Shown here piece after piece: positions 44,376 to 56,300 of a stretch of 64,000 nucleotides of DNA. The translations under genes and the position numbers were made by a program. The notes under the pieces are model-generated. The model saw only the letters and a program-made list of their open reading frames with translations, was not told the origin of the DNA and made no database searches. Numbering within the stretch: position 1 is the first letter of the stretch; each line of letters starts with the position of its first letter. Origin of the DNA: Mya arenaria (Eukaryota > Mollusca > Bivalvia > Myida > Myidae); the NCBI RefSeq assembly GCF_026914265.1, contig NC_069126.1, positions 37,141,725 through 37,205,724 on the forward strand. The letters run 5' to 3'.

Positions 44376-47300
44376 ATGTCGACCAGCAATTTAACATGGA
44401 GTATTCAGGAAAAGGAGCGAATGTGTAAACTGTTAGAACTGTAAGTTAAAACTGATAATGTTGGCATATATAGGAAAAATGTTGCTTTCTGTTGTATAAA
44501 AGTTTTATTCAAATTCATGATAAATCAATAAATTATCAATGATTTCTTTAAAATTTCCTTTTTTATAAATTTTCCAGCTATGGTTATAACTTAAGTGTGC
44601 AACACATTACTGAATACATTGTTTAAGCATAAACTATTGTTAATAGATTGTTCATGTGGATATTTAAGATGTTTGTATTTCAGCTACCCGTACAATGCCG
44701 TTCCTATTCTCGCCAAAAAAATTGGAACAAAGTCAGAGGAAGAGGTTATTATAAATTTATTTTTCTAAAAATCTATGATAATTAATATAGAGTAATAATG
44801 TTGTATTGTCTTTCTTAATGTATTTATGCCCCCAAAAGAGGGCATATTAAAATCGCACTTAGCGACAACCATCATGGGGGCCAGCATATGTTTAAAGTTT
44901 ATGTTTGCCCTTCTTGAATATAGGCATAATAGTAATTGCATAATCCATTGAACTGAATCACTTACTGTGACAGCTCTTGTTTAGTTAAGGAGAGAAAGTT
45001 GTATGTTTGTAAAGTACTATTTAGGCTACACAACATAGTCATTGGATCTTAAAGGGACTCTCTCACATATTTAAGGTTGGCATATATTTTTTAAAGATTT
45101 TTTGATGTACAACTATTTAATTTACTTTTAAGAACAATCACCAACCATCAATTTATTTGAGCTTAATTTTTTCAATAGGCTTACCGTTACTTTTTCTTTT
45201 TCAACAATATTAAGCATTTTCTGTCACATTTTTCAATAACTACCTAATAATATTAGAACTCTTTGATGATGCTTGTTCATTGTAACAATGTTGTTTTTTT
45301 ACATTTCACACATAACATTATTTTGTATGTCTGAATATATAAAACATGAACAGTCCCTTTAAATAACTTTACATCCTCCAGTATTTCATAAGGTTCAATC
45401 TTTTGACACTGAAACACTTAAGCTACAGAGATAGACCTATATGTAATGATATATCTGTATGAACAATTCAGCTCATTGCTTTAGCTTAGGAGTTATACTT
45501 CAAAACAGAGTTATACTTCAAAACATGTATAGGCTTTTGTGTGCCTTGAGACAAGAAGATACATTTCCCTTTGATGGGCACTCAGCTGGACAAGTTACCA
45601 ACATAATATCAATTCACCATCTTTTAAAAACAAAAATGCATTTGTGAAATATTGCATGATTACTGAACATATGATGTGTAAACCGATAGGTGGAGGAGTA
45701 TATTCAGAAGATGATCAACAGCATTATTAGAAATGAGGAATCATACAAGACTAAAAAAGGTAAGTTGGACCACTGGAAGGTTTAATTGGTATTTTTTTCT
45801 TGTCTTCTTTTCAAAATAAAATAGTCTGCCACTCTGGGTTTTGTTTTAACCTTGATGGTGTAGTCTGGGTATTGTTATAACCTTGATGGTGTAGTCTGGG
45901 TATTGTTATAACCTTGGTGGTGTTGTCTGGGTATTGTTATAACCTTGGTGGTGTTGTCAAATCTGAAAACAATTTACAATTTGTCTGATTTTCATTTTAA
46001 GTAGATATAACTTTGAAAACTACATGCTCTTGCAGTGTATGTGTGTGATACTTTCTTGTCTTCAAGGAGATATTATATATGAGCCTACTTGCAGTTGCTC
46101 TACACCGTGCACCACTTGAGGAGTGGGCGGACATATCGTCAGATCTGGTCAGCTTTGAACATACAGACTTCTCACAGAACCTGGCTAAGGTGAAGGACTT
46201 TGTTGGAAAAACATAAACCATATACTTATGAAATAAGAAGGCTTATAGAACCTTTTGTCTGTCCATGGTTTTTCAATCTAAATTTTTTTTTGTACACATG
46301 GCCTATGGAACAGGCGCTGACCCTACCATTTTTATAGTCAATTTGAAAAAATAAATAAAAAATTAAAATATACATCTTTTTTAATTGCTTTTCAATATGT
46401 AATTTAAAACCTTGAATGCTTATACAGAAGATAACTTTAACACCATTCTCTATATAAAGCCTTAAAAAAAAGAAAAAAGCCTACCTACCCTACCTATTTT
46501 TAGCTCGACCATTCGAAGAATAGGTGGGCTATACTACTCGCCCCGGCGTCGGCATCCGGTTAAAGTTATAGGGCAAGTTGGGATTTTCACTTATAAGTCC
46601 AATACCGTTCATTCAATTGACTTCATACTTCACACAGTTGTTCAGGGCCATCACATGATGAGGTTAGATAACTCCATATTATTCTTTACACAGATTATGG
46701 CCCATGATTGACTATGGAACTTAGGTTAAAGTTTTAGGGCAGGTTGGGATATTTATTAATTACTTCTATACCCTTTATTCAATTGACTTAATTCTTCACA
46801 CAGTTGTTCAGGACCATCACATAATGAGGTTACATAATTTTTTTTTTTTTTTTTTTAAAGGCATATTTGTATATTCTTAACCACATTTTCATAATGGGAA
46901 ATCAAGTTATTTGAATGACTTGCATCATTGTTGGTGCAGGCTGGTGGGAGGGCAACATCAAAGTCACCTTATGTATCGAATAATTTTAGTTAGGTTTGAC
47001 ATAAAGAGACCAAACTTGGTAATATTACATCGTTATTGTATTCACTTCTAAGTCTCTTTTTGAAAAGGATGTTACCCTAACCAAACAATTTATTTTTTTA
47101 GGCCTAATTAAGATTTTAAAGCATAACCCTTATTTCTGTACTTGTAAATAAAATACAATCTTAACTTTTGTAAAAGGATAGCAAGTTCAAACTTTGACCT
47201 TAAAACAGTTTTGCTTGGTTTTTACCTTCAGACAAATGAAAATTTTAATCATGGCCTTAAGCTTTGAACATAAAATAATATTTGAATAAAGTGAATAAGA

Positions 47301-50300
47301 CCACAATACAACAATATTTATCTTTAACACAAATGTTCTGTACTAATGTTTTGTTTATTTATTATGCCCTCCTTTGAAGAAGAGGGGTATATTGCTTTGC
47401 ACATCTTGTCGTCCGTCCGTCCGTCGTAGACCAAAGCTTGTCCGAGTGATAACTCAACAATTCCTGGACCTATTGTCAGTAAACTTGACATGAAGGTTAA
47501 GCATGACCAGTAGATGACCCCTATTGATTTTAAAGGTCAAGGTCACAGTGACCTTTAATGGTAAAAGGATTTTAAAGCTTGTCCGAGTGATAACCCAACA
47601 ATGCCTAGACCTATGGTCATCAAACTTGATATGGAAGTTGGGCTTGACCAATAGATGACCCCTATTGATTGTAGGGCTCATCAGATCAAAGGTCAAGGTC
47701 ACAGTGACCTTAAATGATTAAAGATTGTACGAGTGATAACTCGACAATGCCTGCACTCATGTCCCACAAAACTCACTTGGAGGTTGAGCCAATGTTAAAC
47801 TTAACATTTAGGTGTTGGTTGACCAGTTGATGACTCCTGATTTTGAGGTCAAAGGTCATGGTTAAAACTCATACTCAATATTTCTCCATATTTTCTTATT
47901 CTCTGCTGCTAAGGGGATACATTTTTATCTGCAAATATCAGTCATCATCTGATCATGATTAAAAACTGTACCTACTGTCCTCACACTTTGAATGGGCATT
48001 ATCATAAAACTGCCTCAAAGGCATCCAATGTCAGTGACAAATCAGCTGTCATTTGAGTCCATGTATATTTCATTCAATTGTCCAAATAATCCTGACAATA
48101 TGGCACTCAGGAGGGCATAATGTTTGACAAACATCTGGTGTATAAACCTCATTTTGTAAACTTTTTAAGAGGAGAGTGGTCTAGTGGTACATTTGGTCCA
48201 CCTCCCAACAGGGGAGCTTTCTCATGGCCCTTTAAAAAGAACACCAATACTGACGGCTCACTAATGTGATCAAGACTCCTCTTAAGAGTGATTTTGTTCT
48301 TAGGAATTATTTTCAACTTTCTCAACGCAGAAAGTCTTTGAGCATGTTTCTGTACGCTTTCAGCATTTGTCACATAAAAGAATATGTTTAAACTAAATTA
48401 AACTCTACAGGTGTTTAATGTGATTGCTCTGTATGAAGACCAGAAAGATGAGAAGGTCAACTACCGGGCCATCTACCGATTCCTGTCCCAGTGTATGCAG
48501 ATGGGGCGCCAAGATGATTTGGAATCCCTCGGCCCCATTGGTTGGTATTAAAATAATTGAGGCTACAGAGTCTTAAGACCATGGATGTTCCTGCTCTATG
48601 ATATTTCTTTCATTGATACCTCCTGGCCACATGTTGAATTCTCAGATGATATACACAGACTAAAGGAGCAAAGACCTATGACTAGATAGCAAAAACTCAC
48701 TTTCAACACTGATGACAATGGTTCAGTTTCAGCATTAACTTTATTTAGAAAAAATAACTTGATATATTTTAATTTTGTTTATCAATTGTGAGTGAAATGT
48801 TTGTATTGTAAATATTTGGTAAAAGAACAATTAAACAAAAGTATGCCTTTCCTTATATATTTCATTGTACACAGAGTGCTCTATTCTGGTGGATCTGATG
48901 CACAGTTTGATGGATGTTCTGAGCCAGCACGATGTCTACGTCCAGGCAAACATACTCAAGTGGAAACACATGCTTCTCGAGTATCGAGACAGTTATTGTA
49001 ACCCGGACCCTCGCCTGCTCAGAATGGCCTCAGAAAACGGTAATAACTAACTCTGGCCTGCTCAGAATGGCCTCAGAAAACGGTAATGACTAAACCTGAC
49101 TCTGGCCTGCTCAGAATGGCCTCAGAAAACAGTAATAACTAAACCTGACTCTGGCCTGCTCAGAATGGCCTCAGAAAACGGTAATAACTAAACCTGACTC
49201 TGGCCTGCTCAGAATGGCCTCAGAAAACAGTAATAACTAACCCTGACTCTGGCCTGCTCAGAATGGCCTCAAATAACAGTAATAACTAACCCTGACTCTG
49301 GCCTGCTCAGAATGGCCTCAAATAACAGTAATAACTAACCCTGACTCTGGCCTGCTCATAATGGCCTCAAATAACAGTAATAAGTAACCCTGACCCTTGC
49401 CGGCTCAGAATGGCTTCAGAAAATGGTAATAACTAACCCCGACACTCGCCTGCTCTGAATGGCCTCAAAAAAATGGTAATAACTAACCCTGACTCTGGCC
49501 TGCTCATAATGGCCTCAAAAAACAGTAATAACTAACCCTGACCCTTGCCTGCTCAGAATGGCCTCAGAAAATGGTAATAACTACCGTAACCCTGACACTC
49601 GCCTGCTCAGAAAACGGTAATAACTAACCCTGATACATGCCTGCTCAGAATGGCCTCAAAAAATGGTAATACTTAACCCTGACCCTTGCCTGCTCAGAAT
49701 GGCCTCAGAAAACAGTAATAACTAATCCTGACCCTCGCTTGCTCAGAAAGGCCTCAGAAAACAGTAATTACTAACCCTGACCCTCGTCTGCTCAGAAAGG
49801 CCTCAGAAACTGTAATAACTAACCCGGACCCTCGCCTGCTCAGAATGGCCTCAGAAACTGTAATAACTAACCCGGACCCTCGCCTGCTCAGAATGGCCTC
49901 AGAAACGGTAATAACTAACCCGGATCCTCGCCTGCTCAGAATGGCCTCAGAAAATGGTAATAACTAACCCTGGCCTCAGAAACGGTAATACTTAACCCTG
50001 ACCCATGCCTGCTCAGAATGGCCTCAGAAAACGGTAATAACTAACTCTGACACTGGCCTGCTCAAAATGGCCTCAGAAACAGAAATACTTAACCCTGACC
50101 CATGCCTGCTCAGAATGGCCTCAGAAACAGTAATACTTAACCCTGACCCATGCCTGCTCAGAAAACAGTAATAACTAACTCTGACACTGGCCTGCTCAAA
50201 AAGGCCTCAGAAAAAGGTAATAACTAACCTTGGCCCTCCCATGCTCAGAATGGCCTCAGAAAACAGTTAATTCGACCATTTCTTTTTACAAATGGTAAAG

Positions 50301-53300
50301 TGTAATGGACAGGTTTTTGGAAAGATTAAAATCTGTCTGCTTTACATTTATATTTACATGTACGTACATGTGACACATGCTATACACGTTCAAGTTGTGA
50401 CACATGCAATACACGTACATGTTGTGACACATGCAATACACTTACAGGTTGTGACACATGCAAAACACATACAGGTTGTGACCCATGCAATACTCGTACA
50501 GGTTGTGACGCATGCAATACACGTACAGGTTGTGACACATGCAATACACGTACAGGTTGTGACACCTGCAATACACTTACAGGTTGTGACACATGCAATA
50601 CACGTACAGGTTGTAACACATGCAATACACGTACAGGTTGTGACGCATGCAATACACATACAGGTTGTGACGCATGCAAAACACATACAGGTTGTGACAC
50701 ATGCAATACACGTACAGGTTGTGACGCATGCAATACTCGGACAGGTTGTGACGCATGCAATACACGCACAGGTTGTGACACATGCAAAACACATACAGGT
50801 TGTGACGCATGCAATACTCGTACAGGTTGTGACGCATGCAATACTCGTACAGGTTGTGACACATGCAATACTTGTACAGGTTGTGACACAAGCAATACAC
50901 ATACATGTTGTGACACATGGTGACACAAGCAATACACATTCAGGTTGTGACACATGGTGACACATGCAATACACATTCAGGTTGTGACACATTGTGACAC
51001 AAGCAATACACATTCAGGTTGTGACACATGGTGACACAAGCAATACACATACAGGTTGTGAAACATGCAATACACATTCAGGTTGTGACACAGGTTCAGT
51101 TGGGACACATGGTGACACAAGCAATACACATTCAGGTTGTGACACATGCTGACACATGCAATACACATTCAGGTTGTGACACATGGTGACACATGCAATA
51201 CACATTCAGGTTGTGACACATGGTGACACAAGCAATACACATTCAGGTTGTGACACATGCAATACACATTCAGGTTGTGACACATTGTGACACAAGCAAT
51301 ACACATTCAGGTTGTGACACATGGTGACACAAGCAATACACATACAGGTTGTGAAACATGCAATACACATTCAGGTTGTGACACATGGTGACACAAGCAA
51401 TACACATACAGGTTCAGTTGGGACACATGGTGACACATGCAATAAACATTCAGGTTGTGACACATGGTGACACATGCAATACACATACAGGTTGTGACAC
51501 ATGGTGACACAAGCAATACAGGTTCAGTTGGGACACATGGTGACACATGCAATAAACATTCAGGTTGTGACACATGGTGACACAAGCAATACACATTCAG
51601 GTTGTGACACATGCAATAAACATTCAGGTTGTGACACATGGTGACACAAGCAATACACATTCAGGTTGTGACACATGGTGACACATGCAATAACCATTCA
51701 GGTTGTGACACATAGAGACACAAGCAATACACATACAGGTTCAGTTGGGACACATGGTGACACATGCAATACACATTCAGGTTGTGACACATGCTGACAC
51801 ATGCAATACACATTCAGGTTGTGACACATGGCGACACAAGCAATACACATTCAGGTTGTGACACATGGTGACACAAGCAATACACATTCAGGTTGTGACA
51901 CATGGTGACACAAGCAATACACATTCAGGTTGTGACACATGGTGACACAAGCAATACACATTCAGGTTGTGACACATGGTGACACAAGCAATACACATTC
52001 AGGCTGTGTCATATGGTGACACATGCAATTACATACATGTAGTGTCACATGGTGAAACATTCAATAACATACATGTAGTGTCACATGGTGAAACATACAA
52101 TAACATACATGTAGTGTCACATGGTGAAACAAACAATAACATACATGTAGTGTCACATGGTGAAACATGCAATAACATACATGTAGTGTCACATGCAATA
52201 ACATACATGTAGTGACACATGGTGAAACATGCAATAACATACATGTAGTGTCACATGCAATAACATACATGTAGTGTCACATGGTGTCACATGCAATAAC
52301 ATACATGAAGTGTCACATGGTGTCACATGCAATAACATACATGTAGTGTCACATGCAATAGCATACATGTAGTGTCACATGGTGTCTCATGCAATAACAT
52401 ACATGTAGTGTCACATGGTGAAACATGCAATAACATACATGTAGTGTCACATGGTGTCACATGCAATAACATACATGTAGTGTCACATGGTGAAACATGC
52501 AATAACATACATGTAGTGTCACATGCAATAGCATACATGTAGTGACACATGGTGAAACATGCAATAACATACATGTAGTGTCACATGCAATAACATACAT
52601 GTAGTGTCACATGGTGTCACATGCAATAACATACATGAAGTGTCACATGGTGTCACATGCAATAACATACATGTAGTGTCACATGCAATAGCATACATGT
52701 AGTGTCACATGGTGTCTCATGCAATAACAAACATGTAGTGTCACATGGTGAAACATGCAATAACATACATGTAGTGTCACATGGTGTCACATGCAATAAC
52801 ATACATGTAGTGTCACATGGTGAAACATGCAATAACATACATGTAGTGTCACATGCAATAGCATACATGTAGTGTCACATGGTGTCACATGCAATAACAT
52901 ACATGAAGTGTCACATGGTGTCACATGCAATAACATACATGTAGTGTCACATGCAATAGCATACATGTAGTGTCACATGGTGTCTCATGCAATAACATAC
53001 ATGTAGTGTCACATGGTGAAACATGCAATAACATACATGTAGTGTCACATGGTGTCACATGCAATAACATACATGTAGTGTCACATGGTGAAACATGCAA
53101 TAACATACATGTAGTGTCACATGCAATAGCATACATGTAGTGACACATGGTGAAACATGCAATAACATACATGTAGTGTCACATGCAATAACATACATGT
53201 AGTGTCACATGGTGTCACATGCAATAACATACATGAAGTGTCACATGGTGTCACATGCAATAACATACATGTAGTGTCACATGCAATAGCATACATGTAG

Positions 53301-56300
53301 TGTCACATGGTGTCTCATGCAATAACAAACATGTAGTGTCACATGGTGAAACATGCAATAACATACATGTAGTGTCACATGGTGTCACATGCAATAACAT
53401 ACATGTAGTGTCACATGGTGAAACATGCAATAACATACATGTAGTGTCACATGCAATAGCATACATGTAGTGTCACATGGTGTCTCATGCAATAACATAC
53501 ATGTAGTGTCACATGGTGAAACATGCAATAACATACATGTAGTGTCACATGGTGAAAAATGCAATAACATACATGTAGTGTCACATGGTGAAACATGCAA
53601 TAACATACATGTAGTGTCACATGCAATAACATACATGTAGTGTCACATACAGTAACATACATGTAGTTTCACATGGTGTCACATGCAATAACATACATGT
53701 AGTGTCACATGGTGACACCTGCAATTACATACCTGTAGTGTCACATGCAATAACATACATGTAGTATCACATGGTGAAACATGCAATAACATACATGTAG
53801 TGTCACATGGTGAAACATGCAATAACATACATGTAGTGTCACATGCAATAACATACATGTAGTGTCACATACAGTAACATACATGTAGTTTCACATGGTG
53901 TCACATGCAATAACATACATGTAGTGTCACATGGTGACACCTGCAATTACATACCTGTAGTGTCACATGCAATAACATACATGTAGTATCACATGGTGAA
54001 ACATGCAATAACATACATGTAGTGTCACATGGTGAAACATGCAATAACATACATGTAGTGTCACATGCAATAACATACATGTAGTGTCACATGGTGTCAC
54101 ATGCAATAACATATATGTAGTGTCACATGGTGAAACATGCAATAACATACATGTAGTGTCACATGCAATAACATACATGTAGTGTCACATGGTGTCACAT
54201 ACAGTAACATACATGTAGTTTCACATGGTGTCACATGCAATAACATACATGTAATGTCACATGGCGAAACCTGCAATAACATACATGTAGTGTCACATGC
54301 AATAACATACATGTAGTGTCACATGGTGAAACATGCAATAACATACATGTAGTGTCACATGCAATAACATACATGTAGTGTCACATGGTGTCACATGCAA
54401 TAACATACATGTAGTGTCACATGGTGAAACATGCAATAACATACATGTAGTGTCACATGGTGTCACATGCAATAACATACATGTAGTGTCACATGCAATA
54501 ACATACATGTAGTGTCACATGGTGTCACATGCAATAACATACATGTAGTGTCACATGGTGAAACATGCAATAACATACATGTAGTGTCACATGCAATAAC
54601 ATACATGTAGTGACACATGGTGAAACATGCAATAACATACATGAAGTGTCACATGCAATTACATACATGTAGTGTCACATGCAATAACATACATGTAGTG
54701 TCACATGCAAAAACATACATGTAGTGTCACATGGTGTCACATGCAATAACATACATGTAGTGTCACATGGTGAAACATGCAATAACATACATGTAGTGTC
54801 ACATGGTGAAACATGCAATAACATACATGTAGTGTCACATGGTGAAACATGCAATAACATACATGTAGTGTCACATATGATGTTAAGACCCATGATGACA
54901 CATACAATACATGTACATGTATTATAAAAAGAAGTAAAGTTTTAAATGTAATAGCTTAACTCTGTCTCCTTAGCTTATGTTATGAATACATTCAAGGGCA
55001 AACTGTTATACATGTACACATGTACATGTCACAAGTCAGCCCATTGATATTAACCATGACCATGACTGTTAGGTAAAACTTATTTTACAACAATTGTGAA
55101 TATTTTTTTTTATATTTTTACTAAGCTAAGTCACTCTCTTTGGCACAATCTTGCTAGACAGTGTGTGTTGTTGGGTAATCAGCAGCCCCTTGAAAGTTAA
55201 AATGAATCAGACAATCCTACAATGCATTTATTCTTTTTGGCAGCTTTCTTACAAACCTGTGATCTTTTATATTTTTATTGTTTCAGATTTTGACGATTTC
55301 ATTGATGGGCTGTTTGATGAACATGGACAGTTTCGTAGTAAGTTATTGCCATTACTTTTTTGGACAGGCAAATTAATGCACATTCTTTACGTCTCAATAT
55401 AACATATTATAGTGGTTATATTTCATTAAACCCATCTTAAACATGAGTAACTTAATGAAACTTCGTCAGAATATGTTTGAGCATGATATTTAAACCAGTG
55501 TAAATATGGGTCATCTTTGGTAAAAAACTAGTGTCAGCAGGGATCATCTCGGGTCAAAAACTAGGTCACAAGGTCAATATTAATACAAAATTTTATGTTA
55601 AAGTTTCTTGAAATGTGTATGTGTGCGTGCGTGTGTGCGTGTGTGGGAGCGAGTGTTTGTGCGTGTGCATGTGTGAGAGCATTATTGTTTCTGAATATAT
55701 GTATTTCCTATCAACATAAATAGATATGTTGTATATGTTGAGAATTTAAAACTGTACTGATATATGTATCTATGGGAAAAATAAATGAGAAAAAAAAAAG
55801 GATTACTGAAAGGTAATCCGAAATGACAAAAAAAAGAGTTTCTTTCTTTCAGTTCCATTCATATGGAATAAAAGTTATTTTTTCTCAAATTCATTGCATA
55901 ATAAATAAAACCGTATTTATCCAATCCGTCTGAATAATTATCTACATTGTATTTAAGAACAGTGTCAACATGGGTCATTTCAGATATAAAACACAACTCG
56001 GTCAAAATTAAAGACAAAATTTTGTGTTCAAGTTTCTTTGGGGAAAAATTAGGGTCTGTCGCGTTTACTAATCGAATATTTGATTGAAAGAATTACTGAA
56101 TTTTTTTATCATCAATTTTGTACAAACATCATGCTGCAAAATCACATTTGTAATATTGAAATTTCTCGGTTCAAATTTAAATGCCAACTTTGCATTTTTG
56201 AAGAAAAATATATTTGAGGCATTTTCAAAAAAACACATCAAAACTATTATATGTGAAAAAACTAGAAATTCATTTTTAATCAGAAATACACCTATAAAAT

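Noticed and set aside
50292-51660. Long open frames (up to 222 codons) on both strands, repeating nonapeptides rich in His/Val or Cys
   Set aside because: They follow from a 27-bp tandem repeat whose unit happens to lack stops; both strands are open and there is no coding signal beyond the repeat.
49000-54875. CRISPR-like regular repeats
   Set aside because: Units are contiguous with no unique spacers, and the genome is animal.
52029-54893. Many 70-80-codon minus-strand frames, Cys-rich, resembling small secreted peptides
   Set aside because: By-products of the 36/26-bp tandem array in SNAPC2 intron 6; identical frames recur with the repeat period.
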